Origin: Methanomicrobiales archaeon
GTDB taxonomy: Archaea > Halobacteriota > Methanomicrobia > Methanomicrobiales > JACTUA01
Direction of reading: 5' to 3'
Length of the DNA stretch: 33,080 bases
Assembly: GCA_030019205.1 (NCBI GenBank)
Contig: JASEFH010000026.1
Location: 1 to 33,080, forward strand
In this document: positions 15,014 through 23,058 of the stretch, in pieces
How the letters are laid out: each line of letters starts with the position of its first letter
How positions within the stretch are numbered: the stretch's first letter is position 1
Program-made: the position numbers and the translations under genes
Notes under the pieces: generated by a model
What the model was told of the DNA's origin: nothing
The model's database searches: none
Seen by the model: the letters and a program-made list of their open reading frames with translations, nothing else

Positions 15014-15541
15014 ATGAAGATTGGTAATATCCGGGTGAAGGTCTCGGTCATCGTCATGGCCGTCGTGGCCTTCTTCACCATACTTTTAATCTTCGCCTAT
15101 TTTGCGACGGGCGACCTCACCATCATCAAGTGGGGCATTCCGCTTCTCTTCGGGATGATCCTGATTCCGATCGCCCTGAACTACATGAGTCAGAGCACAT
15201 ACGCCGACATGATCCCCGCCTACGAGAAGGAGGCCAAAAAGGTGCGTGTGCGGGCGATCAACCTGAACATGCTCGGGGATCCCATCCGCATCGAAGGCGT
15301 CGTCGAACGTGTCTACTTCCGCTTCCTGAACCGACCCCAGTATCTGATCGCCGACAGGAGCGGCGCGATCTCGGTGAAGATGTTCACATCGCCCAAGGAG
15401 GATGTGAAGAAGGGCGATGTCGTCGAGGTCCTCGGTTCGGTGATGAAGCGCTACATCGTGACGGGCGACGCGGTCGTCAACGCCGTCGCCATCACCAGGG
15501 TCGACCGCGAGAAGAGCGCCCCGGAGAAGAGGAAAAAGTGA
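15014..15541 (+). CDS. Membrane-anchored OB-fold protein of unknown function
   Basis: 175 aa. Residues about 9-31 and 36-58 form two hydrophobic segments with a short GDLTIIKWG turn. Residues about 76-165 look like an OB-fold: VRVRAINLNMLGDPIRIEGVV, then YLIADRSGAISVKMF, and DVVEVLGSVMKRYIVTGDAVVNA, the strand pattern of RPA-like or NfeD-like nucleic-acid/protein-binding folds. The C-terminus is basic (EKSAPEKRKK). The soluble part is probably cytoplasmic. It starts 22 bases after fdhC on the same strand, so cotranscription is likely. A role in formate uptake or quality control of membrane complexes is only a guess. Confidence 0.65.
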   Translation: MKIGNIRVKVSVIVMAVVAFFTILLIFAYFATGDLTIIKWGIPLLFGMILIPIALNYMSQSTYADMIPAYEKEAKKVRVRAINLNMLGDPIRIEGVVERVYFRFLNRPQYLIADRSGAISVKMFTSPKEDVKKGDVVEVLGSVMKRYIVTGDAVVNAVAITRVDREKSAPEKRKK

Positions 15542-15846
15542 CTGTCCGCGGGGCGCAGTTCTCGCGGATAGGTATCGTCTCGCCTGACAGCGCTCTTCCA
15601 CCACCCCCTTTCCCCGGGCTGATGGGACCTCCTTCCGTATGCAGAAGATCTCCCGCTCCTGCTGCGACAGGGGCTGTCCCGGGAGGCTATTGAGTGAGGG
15701 CGGCAAGATTTCCAGGATTTTGCTCTCCCCTTACGCGGTTACGCAACTGGCAGGGTTGAAGGGCAGTTGGGGGAGAGAGTTGGCAGCAGGAAAGCGGGGG
15801 ATGGGATCAGAGGGCTGCAGGCGTCTGGGGGGGATACGCTGCGAGG
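15542..15846. other. Intergenic stretch between convergent genes
   Basis: 305 bases between the stop of the OB-fold gene and the stop of herA, with no protein-like reading frame. The + strand is G-rich at 15761-15835, with several G3-G7 runs. It contains a 15-base sequence at 15761-15775 that recurs exactly at 25568-25582 in another G-rich gap. No T-run terminator was seen. Confidence 0.5.
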
Positions 15847-17445
15847 TTACTCCCCGAACCCCCTCACGAGACCCTCCTCTATCGGCCGCTTCTGCAGCCG
15901 CGAGAGTTCCTGCAGGTAGTCCTCGAAGAGGTGGATGCGGGTGCTCACGGGGAACGGAATCCCCAGACTGCTGATCACCGCCTCGCCGGGCTCGAGTGTC
16001 TGGATCTCGGTGTCCATGCGGGAGAGGTCCTGCTTGGCGCTGCTGGAGAGGATCTCCCGGTCACCGCGATCCCCGAGCCCCATGATGACGAACGTGTTCA
16101 CCTGGGCGAGCACCTTCGGATCGATGTTGCGGGGCTGCTGGGTGATCACGCAGAGCCCGACGCCGAATTTTCTCCCCTCCATGGCGCACTCACGGAAGAT
16201 CTGGGTGCTCCGCCCTCCCGTGCCGAGCACCCGCTGCGCCTCCTCGAGCGTGATCAGCACCTGCCTCGGGCGGGTTTTCTCGGCCACGCCCCAGTCGGAA
16301 CGGTGCCGCTGCATGATCTGGCGGGTGATGACCGAGAGGACGAAGAGCTCGCTCCGTTCGCCCATGCCGGGGATGTCGATCAGCACCACCCGGTTCTCCT
16401 CCAGCGCACGGAGAATATCCGGTATGGCCGATCCGCGGGTGCGGAGGAAGGGATTGCCCCGCACCAGGATGCTCACGTGCCGCTTGATCACGGCGAGCGT
16501 CCCCGGGTGCGAGCTGCGCAGGAGCCTGGCGATGTGAGGGAAGGGCCCATCGTAGGCGCTCGCATCGAAGGTGTCGAACTCGGTCGAGAGGAAGAACTGG
16601 ATGAGCTCCGAGCCGCGCATATCATCGAGCAGCTCCACGACGTCGCGCTGGGCATCCGAGTGATCGAAGAGCAGGTTGAGATCGGAGGCCCGGAAGTCGT
16701 CGTGCTCCAGGTAGAGGCGGGACAGGGCATACTTGCTGCGGTAGGCATCGTCGCGGATGGTGAATACGGAGAGCCCGTCCCGCCCGGCGGAGACGTGAAG
16801 AAGCCCGCGGGTGGGCTCGCCGCTCGAGGATCGGCCACCGGCCACGTACTCTCCGTGGGGATCGACGATCAGGAGCCCGAACTGCCGGACCTGCATGCAG
16901 GATGCGCAGAAGACCTTCATGAAGTTGCTCTTGCCCATGCCGGTCGTGGCGAAGACGCCCATGTGCTGCGGCATCACCTTCGCGTGCAGGGCCACCCGCA
17001 CCTCCTTCAGTACATCCTGCCCTGACTTCATCACGCCCACCTCGATCTCCCCCATCACCCGCCGCAGGAACCCGAAATCGTCCGCACTGGGCTTCTCGAC
17101 CCGGGAGAACTTGGTCGGGATCGTCTTCGCCTTGCGGAAGGTGCCGGAGTCCTGGACGTACCCCAGGGGCACCGCCTCGACCGTGAGGTAGACATCCTCG
17201 CTCAAATGGTAGAAGCGTTCGGCATAGGGTCTCGTGTCCCACTTGCGGTCCTGGAAGTTGCTCTCGTGCAGGAGGTCGGTCACCTTGGCGAAGAACGTCA
17301 GCTGCTTCACGGTGTCCGTGATCTTCAGCACCTCCCCCACGAAGATCCGCCCGTCGTAGGGGACGGTGAACCGGTACTTCAGCACGCTGTCTCCGATCAG
17401 CCGGAACTTGGTTCTGTCCTCATCGTCAATAGCGTTCAAATTCAT
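15847..17445 (-). CDS. herA: HerA-type bipolar DNA helicase/translocase
   Basis: Hexameric FtsK/HerA-superfamily ATPase that works with NurA to resect DNA ends after Mre11-Rad50. 532 aa. An N-terminal HAS-like beta-barrel (about 15-120) precedes the ATPase. Walker A is ATTGMGKSN (166-174), followed by LLIVDPHGEY (191-200), Walker B VLITLEEAQ (396-404) and a sensor-like VITQQPRNIDP. The C-terminal SSLGIPFPVSTRIHLFEDY is typical of the family. The start overlaps the 3' end of nurA by 20 bases, so translation is coupled. The overlap and gene order mre11-rad50-nurA-herA are the classic archaeal arrangement and make the assignment firm. Confidence 0.93.
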   Translation of the reverse strand: MNLNAIDDEDRTKFRLIGDSVLKYRFTVPYDGRIFVGEVLKITDTVKQLTFFAKVTDLLHESNFQDRKWDTRPYAERFYHLSEDVYLTVEAVPLGYVQDSGTFRKAKTIPTKFSRVEKPSADDFGFLRRVMGEIEVGVMKSGQDVLKEVRVALHAKVMPQHMGVFATTGMGKSNFMKVFCASCMQVRQFGLLIVDPHGEYVAGGRSSSGEPTRGLLHVSAGRDGLSVFTIRDDAYRSKYALSRLYLEHDDFRASDLNLLFDHSDAQRDVVELLDDMRGSELIQFFLSTEFDTFDASAYDGPFPHIARLLRSSHPGTLAVIKRHVSILVRGNPFLRTRGSAIPDILRALEENRVVLIDIPGMGERSELFVLSVITRQIMQRHRSDWGVAEKTRPRQVLITLEEAQRVLGTGGRSTQIFRECAMEGRKFGVGLCVITQQPRNIDPKVLAQVNTFVIMGLGDRGDREILSSSAKQDLSRMDTEIQTLEPGEAVISSLGIPFPVSTRIHLFEDYLQELSRLQKRPIEEGLVRGFGE

Positions 17446-18454
17446 CGTGAATATCCCCGAACATGGTCAGATAGTCCTCGATCCGCATCCCTGCCCCGCT
17501 CATCGCCCCGATCAGATCCTGCCGCATCTGCTCCACCAGATCCCGGTCGATCTTCACCAGACGGTGCGCCTCCATGAGCGGGACGGGGTAGCCCGCGATC
17601 CGCCCGTCGTCCGAGTAGCGGGCGAGGGCGGCAAATGTCCTCTCGATCGCCTCGGGCTGCGCGTAGCGCGGCAGCTCGACTTTGAAGGCCCTGCACGCCC
17701 TCGGATGCAGGCGGGCGACGAAAATGGCCCCCTGCTGCCACTCCTTGAACCGCGGGGCCTCGAGAAGGCTGTCGGGTATCCCGACGTACCACGGATGGTC
17801 GATGCCGCATCGATCCGCGAGCCCGGCCGCTGCCGGCACCAGGGGATACCCGTTTCCCCAGGTCACCGATGAGCGTTTGGTCACCGCTGCCAAGAGCACG
17901 CCCCTTCTCCTGCAGCGCTTGAGGAGGTCCAGGATCACGGGCTGGTGGCTCGCGTGGCTGGCGGTGAGCGCCCCGTCCAGGAGGAGCAGGTCGCCTGCGT
18001 CGAGGGTGTCGGCGAGGCGCCGCGCCACGGAGTACTCGAGCGTATCCCGCAGCACCGCCGATGCCTGGACGGGATCGTCGCTGTAGAGGGGCGTCTCCGG
18101 GATCGTCTGGAAGCACCGCCGATACAGCTTCACGAACTCCTCACATTTCCGCTCCGGCCCGATGGCCGCAAGACAGGGGGAGGTGATCCCCCGGTGGAGC
18201 CGTGTGCCCTCGCGGAACGTGCTCTCGCCCGCCCGCACGGCGGCGACGGCGTAGCTGCCGGCGTCCAGGACGATCGCATTGCTCCCGTCGACAGCCGCGA
18301 TGCTCCCCTCGAACCCGGTGCCGCAGGCGGCGTACGATGCCGGACCGAGACCGCTCTCCGCGGAGAAGAGGTCGACCAGATTCTTCGGCGAATAGGCGAT
18401 GATTCGCTCGAGGATGCGGTAGATCCCCTTCCCGTAGGCGTCCACCTCCCTCAT
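17426..18454 (-). CDS. nurA: NurA 5'-3' nuclease
   Basis: 342-aa nuclease with an RNase-H-like fold that digests DNA pulled through by HerA during double-strand-break resection. The first metal-binding aspartate is in IAAVDGSNA (D56), with further acidic residues in VLRDTLEYSVARR (about 134-146) and LLLLDGAL (D160). A conserved His-containing C-terminal region (EAHRLVKIDRD) follows. ATG at 18454 overlaps the rad50 stop (ATGA), and its own end overlaps herA by 20 bases. Sequence similarity among NurA proteins is low, so the assignment rests on the motifs plus the strictly conserved gene context. Confidence 0.88.
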   Translation of the reverse strand: MREVDAYGKGIYRILERIIAYSPKNLVDLFSAESGLGPASYAACGTGFEGSIAAVDGSNAIVLDAGSYAVAAVRAGESTFREGTRLHRGITSPCLAAIGPERKCEEFVKLYRRCFQTIPETPLYSDDPVQASAVLRDTLEYSVARRLADTLDAGDLLLLDGALTASHASHQPVILDLLKRCRRRGVLLAAVTKRSSVTWGNGYPLVPAAAGLADRCGIDHPWYVGIPDSLLEAPRFKEWQQGAIFVARLHPRACRAFKVELPRYAQPEAIERTFAALARYSDDGRIAGYPVPLMEAHRLVKIDRDLVEQMRQDLIGAMSGAGMRIEDYLTMFGDIHDEFERY

Positions 18455-21400
18455 GGCGAGATCTCCTGCACGCGGCTGGTCTGATCCTCCCCCATCTCGA
18501 CGAGGAGCGTGTTGGAGAACTCCCCCTGGACCTCGGAGACATGGGAGATGATCAGGATCTGGGGGAAGTTGGCCTCCTGGGAGCGGAGCGCCTGGATGAG
18601 GTTGCTCCTCCGCCCCTCGTCCTGGCTGCCGAAGATCTCGTCGAAGATGAGGAAGGTGCTGTCATGGACCTGGTGCACCTCGGCGAGGTAGCGGCTGAGC
18701 GCGATGCGGAGCGCGATGGCGATATCGTCCTGCTCGCCCCCGCTGAATCGGTTGACGGGGTAATCGTCCCCCATATCGTGGACGAGCAGGTTGAACTTCT
18801 CGTCGAGGATGACCGATTCGTAGCGACCGTCGGTGATCTGCGCCAGGATGCGCCCCGCTTCGCCTTCGATCCGCCCACGGACGGCCGACAGGAGGTGGGT
18901 GACGAAGTCACCGAGGCACTTCCGTGTCAGGCGGAGGCGCTCCATCTCCTCCCGGATCGCGTCGCATTCCGCGGCATACTCTGCACTCCGCTCCAGGGCG
19001 AGGGAGATCCGGGAGATCTCTCCCTCAAGGTGCCGCAGGTCCCCTTCTGTTCGGGTCCTCTCCGCGGCCAGCCACTGCGCCCGTTCGGTGCATTGGCGAA
19101 GGGAGTCCTCCGCTGCGGCGAGGCGTGCGGGATCGAATCCGAGTCTCGCCAGGGATCGCTCCGCCCAGGCGACCTCGCTCTCGACCTGCTGCCGGTACGC
19201 CTTCCTCTCCGAGAGACTCTTCTCGAGGTCGGGGATCTCGTCCATCCGCACCGCCAGCTCCGCGAAGCGGCGGTGGGAGTCCACCGCCCTCCTGTACTCC
19301 GCGAGGAGGGCTGCGTACCCGGCGGGATCGAATGCGAGGGTCTGGAGCTCTCTCTCCGCTGCCGCAAGGTTCGCCTCCGCCTCCCGGGCCGCCTCCCGGA
19401 GCTCGTCGAGTTCGGCCCTCGCGGCATCCCCGTTCTTCAGACGCTCCCGAATCTGCAGATGCTCCTGCCATGGCTGCATCAGGGCCGCGATCTCTTCCTC
19501 GACATCGCGTCTCTCCTGCGGCTGGAATCCCAGCTCGCGGATCCGGGCGGAGATGAGTTCCTCCTCGGCGATGCAGCCCTCCCCCTCGAGCCCGAGCGCA
19601 GCGAGTTCCTCCCCGAGCGGCTCCATCCGAAGGCACTCGCCCCGCAGCGTATCCGCCTCCTCCTTGCGTCTCCTGAGGACGACGATCTCGCTCTGCAGGG
19701 CATCGTGACGCCCGGGATCGTAGGACTCCAATCCCAGCTCGCGGAGGGCGTCGAGAGCCCGTGCTCTCCCCTCCTCGGCCCTCTGCCGCTGCTCCTGGAG
19801 CGACCGCCTCTCCGATTCGCAGGCAGCCGCCCGCTCCCGCAGACCCTGCAGCGCATTTCGCCTCTCCGCGAGGTGCCGCAGATCCGCGGTCGCCCGCTCC
19901 AGGTCGGCGGCGGCCTCGCGGTACTCCGCATCGAGCGCTCCGATCCGCTGCTGCGCCTCCCGGACCTCCTGGCGGAGCTCGTCCACCAGGCGGCCGAAGT
20001 GATCCCGGAGCGGGCGGTGGCATGTCGGGCAGGCGCCGTCCGCTCCCGCATGCTCGATCTCGCGGAGACGCTGCTCGAGAGCCTCCCGCTCCTCGACGGC
20101 ACCCGAATACCGGGTGGCAGCGCTGCTCCTGCGGTGAGCCGCCGCATCCCGCGCCTCCTCTGTCGCTGCGATCCGCCCGTCGATCCCGTCGAGTTCCGTG
20201 AGCCTCGCCGCGAGGCGGTGGAGTTCCTCCTCCATGCGCGAGAGGTGCCGTTCGGCCGCATCCCGCTGACTCTCCCAGAACGCCGCCTGCTCCGCCGGGA
20301 TCTTGGCCGCCGCCAGGATCGACTCCTCCTGCAGGAGTCCGTCGAGGCGAGCGATCTCACGCTCCCGGCGATCCAGCTCCGCTCCGCGTTCGCGGAGGGA
20401 TGCCAGCTCGGCGGAGATCCTCTGCATCCGCTCCTCGATTCCCCGGAGCCGCTCCCTCACCCGCCCGCACTCCCCCCGCAGGCGGGTGTACTCCGACTCT
20501 TTTGTCCTGAGCTCCTCGAGCCGCCCCCGCAGCTCTTCCAGCCGCGCCAGCGGCTCCTGCAGCTCCTGCAGACGGCACGCATCCCGTGCGCAGCGTTCGA
20601 GCAGGGCTTCGAGCGCCTGGATACGCTGCCGTGCGATCTCCAGCCGATCGCGGTGCTGCCTCCGCTCCCCCTGGAGGCGGTCGTGAAGCGCCTTCCTCTC
20701 CTCCTCGCGCTCCACTTCCCGCACCAGCTCGCGGTAGCGGTTCTCCTGCGCGGCGAGGCTGCGGTACTCGCCCTCCAGCATCCTCCGTGCGCTAATCTCC
20801 GCCTCCAGCCGTTCGCACTCGTCCGCCACACGCTGGAGTGCCTCCCTCCGTGCGATGATCCCCTGCTGGAGGGAGATATGCTCCCGCTCCTTCCCGCGCA
20901 GCGCATCGACCTTCGACTCCCGCTCCCGTATCGCTGCGGCGACCGCCGTCTGCCGTTCATCCATGCCCTTCAGCCGCTCCCGGAGGGCGGCCTCCTGCCG
21001 GCGAGCCGCTGCAAGCTCCTGCTGCAGACTCTCCGCATCCAGCTCCTTGAGCCTCCCCGAGAGTTCGGTATGGCGCTCCTTCTGCTCGTCCAGAAGAGCC
21101 TTCAGATCCTCGTCTGCAGCGTCCCGGATCGCGTCGATGCGTAGCGCCTGCATGAACCAGCGCCGACGTTCGCCGGAGCGGCTCTCCAGGAGCGAGAGGA
21201 GATCCTTCTGCCCTGCGTAGATGGTATTCCTGAAGTCGGTCGGCCCCATCCCGACGATCCGCCGGATGGCGTGCTGGACGTCGGTCACCCCCTCCGCGAT
21301 CTGGCGGCTGCCGGCAAAGAGGCGGGCCTCGTGCTGGGTGGACGACCCGCTCCTGCGGAAGTACCGGACGACCGTGTAGTCCGCCCCGCCCGCGCCGAAG

Positions 21401-21627
21401 TCGAGGCGGACGGTTGCCCGTGCCCCGTCCCCGGCGGCGGCGCTGACGATGTGGTCGGGGTCGACGCCGCTCGACTGCACGCCGTAGAGCGCAAAGAGGA
21501 TCGCCTCCACGAGGCTGCTCTTCCCCGCCCCGTTGTTGCCGACGATACCGGTGATCCCGTCGCGGAACACGACCCGCTCCTCGGCGAAGCGCTTGAAGTT
21601 CTGCAGGTGCAGGCTATGGAGCAGCAT
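18451..21627 (-). CDS. rad50: DNA double-strand-break repair ATPase Rad50
   Basis: SMC-like ATPase that tethers and processes broken DNA with Mre11. 1058 aa from the chosen start. Walker A GNNGAGKSS (30-38) opens the protein. Two long charged coiled coils (about 170-520 and 560-900) flank a zinc hook CPTC (533-536). The C-terminal lobe has the ABC signature FSGGEQD (about 961-967), Walker B FLIFDEIF (about 992-999) and an SH switch histidine in IISHVSE. The ATG at 21627 begins directly with MLLHSLHLQNFKRF; the in-frame ATG 14 codons earlier lies inside mre11 and adds only Arg/Gly-rich residues, so I rejected it. The gene overlaps mre11 by 14 bases and nurA by four. Confidence 0.96.
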   Translation of the reverse strand: MLLHSLHLQNFKRFAEERVVFRDGITGIVGNNGAGKSSLVEAILFALYGVQSSGVDPDHIVSAAAGDGARATVRLDFGAGGADYTVVRYFRRSGSSTQHEARLFAGSRQIAEGVTDVQHAIRRIVGMGPTDFRNTIYAGQKDLLSLLESRSGERRRWFMQALRIDAIRDAADEDLKALLDEQKERHTELSGRLKELDAESLQQELAAARRQEAALRERLKGMDERQTAVAAAIRERESKVDALRGKEREHISLQQGIIARREALQRVADECERLEAEISARRMLEGEYRSLAAQENRYRELVREVEREEERKALHDRLQGERRQHRDRLEIARQRIQALEALLERCARDACRLQELQEPLARLEELRGRLEELRTKESEYTRLRGECGRVRERLRGIEERMQRISAELASLRERGAELDRREREIARLDGLLQEESILAAAKIPAEQAAFWESQRDAAERHLSRMEEELHRLAARLTELDGIDGRIAATEEARDAAAHRRSSAATRYSGAVEEREALEQRLREIEHAGADGACPTCHRPLRDHFGRLVDELRQEVREAQQRIGALDAEYREAAADLERATADLRHLAERRNALQGLRERAAACESERRSLQEQRQRAEEGRARALDALRELGLESYDPGRHDALQSEIVVLRRRKEEADTLRGECLRMEPLGEELAALGLEGEGCIAEEELISARIRELGFQPQERRDVEEEIAALMQPWQEHLQIRERLKNGDAARAELDELREAAREAEANLAAAERELQTLAFDPAGYAALLAEYRRAVDSHRRFAELAVRMDEIPDLEKSLSERKAYRQQVESEVAWAERSLARLGFDPARLAAAEDSLRQCTERAQWLAAERTRTEGDLRHLEGEISRISLALERSAEYAAECDAIREEMERLRLTRKCLGDFVTHLLSAVRGRIEGEAGRILAQITDGRYESVILDEKFNLLVHDMGDDYPVNRFSGGEQDDIAIALRIALSRYLAEVHQVHDSTFLIFDEIFGSQDEGRRSNLIQALRSQEANFPQILIISHVSEVQGEFSNTLLVEMGEDQTSRVQEISP

Positions 21628-22762
21628 GCTCCTCCTCCCGCGTCCGGGCCATCGCCCGCTCCAGGACATCCCGCCCTTTCCGGAGCACGTAGTCCCTCTG
21701 AGCGGGGGGGAGCGGTCGTGTTCGGACGAACTTCTCGAACTCCTGGAGGTAATCGATCCCGACCAGATCCTGCCTCTCGAACCGGGAAGCGGACTCCTCG
21801 GGGAGAATCGCCCGCAGGCGGAGGTCCAGGACCCTCGCCCGCGCCTCCTGGAGAACCTGCGGATCGATCTCGCGGAGCGCCCCGCGCGAGATCCGGTCGA
21901 GCGTGATCTGGCACATCACGCTGCCCCCCTCCAGGCGCTTGACGCGACCCGCGATCTCGCGGCCGATCTCGACGACGGATCGCCCGTCGCAGACGATCGT
22001 CCCGAGATCCGTCATGGGGGTGTGCGGGAGGGGCAGGTGCTTCACACGGCGGGACGCGGGATCGACGAGCAGCCCCCCCTTCCGATCGCCGATCTCGCCG
22101 TAGTTGCAGTACTCCAGGGACCCGCTGTACCAGGCGTTGTCGGCGACCTGGACCTGCCCGTGGAAGTGCCCGAGGGCGATGTAGTCGAAGCGATCGGAGA
22201 GCATCGTCGAGTCGATCTCGTGCTCCGCAACGGAGTGGAGTCGCCTGTCGGAGAGGATGCTCGCCAGACCGTGCACGACGAGCACGTTGGCGGAACTGCC
22301 CGAGAGTTCGATCGCATCGAATGCGCGGCGGTAGTCCTCTGCCTGCAGCATGTTGGGGATCAGGTGGAAGCAGACGTCGTCGATCTCCACGCGGCGGTAG
22401 GCGTAACGGTAGGCGGCGTGGATGTCGGCGGCATGATACTCGAGCACCTCGAACGGGGAGGTGGTGTGCCGCGTCTTGACCATGCTGTGGTTGCCCGCGA
22501 TCGCGACCAGGGGTATGCCGCTCTCGTGGAGGCGGTTCAGCGCCTCGAGCACGACGGTGTATGCGCGGGTCTTGGGCTTCACCTGGTGGAAGAGATCCCC
22601 CGCGTGCACCACCGCGCCGGGCTTCAGCGCGATCAGTCTGTCCACGCTCGCCAGGAAGTTATCGTAGACGAGCGTCTCCCGCAGGTTCATCCCTGTATCG
22701 GGATCCAGACGGTTGAACGCGGATAAACCCAGATGGGTGTCTGCGATGTGGACAAACTGCAT
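21614..22762 (-). CDS. mre11: Mre11 nuclease, partner of Rad50
   Basis: Mn2+-dependent phosphoesterase that opens DNA ends. 382 aa. All phosphodiesterase motifs are visible: ADTHLG (D8, H10), HAGDLFH (D56), GNHS (N91, H92), VVHG (H164) and GHFHG (H199, H201). A capping domain and a Rad50-binding helical end (LQEFEKFVR...) follow. ATG at 22762 has a perfect GGAGGT ribosome-binding site (22773-22768) five bases before it. A TATA-like CAAATAG lies about 15-20 bases further upstream. It is first in the mre11-rad50-nurA-herA operon, whose four genes overlap one another. Confidence 0.96.
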   Translation of the reverse strand: MQFVHIADTHLGLSAFNRLDPDTGMNLRETLVYDNFLASVDRLIALKPGAVVHAGDLFHQVKPKTRAYTVVLEALNRLHESGIPLVAIAGNHSMVKTRHTTSPFEVLEYHAADIHAAYRYAYRRVEIDDVCFHLIPNMLQAEDYRRAFDAIELSGSSANVLVVHGLASILSDRRLHSVAEHEIDSTMLSDRFDYIALGHFHGQVQVADNAWYSGSLEYCNYGEIGDRKGGLLVDPASRRVKHLPLPHTPMTDLGTIVCDGRSVVEIGREIAGRVKRLEGGSVMCQITLDRISRGALREIDPQVLQEARARVLDLRLRAILPEESASRFERQDLVGIDYLQEFEKFVRTRPLPPAQRDYVLRKGRDVLERAMARTREEEHAAP

Positions 22763-22837
22763 ATACTACCTCCAGCGGAAAAGCACTATTTGAAGCGTGC
22801 AGTATGCGGCGCGAAGCTGAATCGCGGAGATCACCAC

Positions 22838-22849
22838 TATCTATATACC
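22838..22849 (+). promoter_or_regulatory. TATA box of the SepCysS operon
   Basis: TATCTATATACC is a clear archaeal TATA box; transcription should start around 22870, a few bases before the GTG at 22876. The GGTGAT at 22866-22871 could act as ribosome site only if transcription starts a little earlier. The region is the shared divergent promoter with mre11. Confidence 0.6.
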
Positions 22850-22875
22850 AAGATCGATATTAGTATGGTGATTTG

Positions 22876-23058
22876 GTGACCAAAAGGGCTGTCGATGCAG
22901 TTTTTCTTGCCCTGTTCGCCCTGACGGATCTGCGGGCGATGCTGCGGAAGACCGCACCGGATCACAGGCTCGACCCGCAGCAGCAGCAGGAGGCGAGAGC
23001 GCTCATCGCGCAGGTACGCGGGCAGCTGGAGCGGCTCGAGGAGGATCTCCTGCCATGA
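22876..23058 (+). CDS. 60-aa helical protein translationally coupled to SepCysS
   Basis: Begins with GTG (or TTG three bases earlier) just after the operon TATA box and ends with TGA overlapping the ATG of SepCysS (ATGA). The predicted protein is fully helical: a hydrophobic first helix (VDAVFLALFALTDLRAML) and a charged second helix rich in Gln and Arg (QQQQEARALIAQVRGQLERL). I do not recognise it with certainty. In class I methanogens SepCysE bridges SepRS and SepCysS, and I recall reports of a short SepCysE-like N-terminal element linked to SepCysS in other methanogens; a stand-alone version would fit this position. That link is a hypothesis from context and helical character only. Confidence 0.55.
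   Translation: MTKRAVDAVFLALFALTDLRAMLRKTAPDHRLDPQQQQEARALIAQVRGQLERLEEDLLP

Noticed and set aside
15761-15775. A 15-base sequence repeated exactly at 25568-25582 as a dispersed element
   Set aside because: Both sites are G-rich low-complexity DNA where a chance match of this length in 33 kb is plausible, and the similarity does not extend on either side.
18541-21144. An 867-codon open frame antisense to rad50, and similarly long antisense frames over fdhA and herA
   Set aside because: They arise from GC-rich codon bias opposite real genes; the products are repetitive in Leu, Arg, Gly and Asp and contain no motif, whereas the other strand carries clear family motifs.
22865-22879. A five-codon minigene (ATG to TGA) just before the 60-aa ORF, as a translational attenuator
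   Set aside because: It has no cysteine or serine codons to sense tRNA charging, and probably lies at or before the transcription start.
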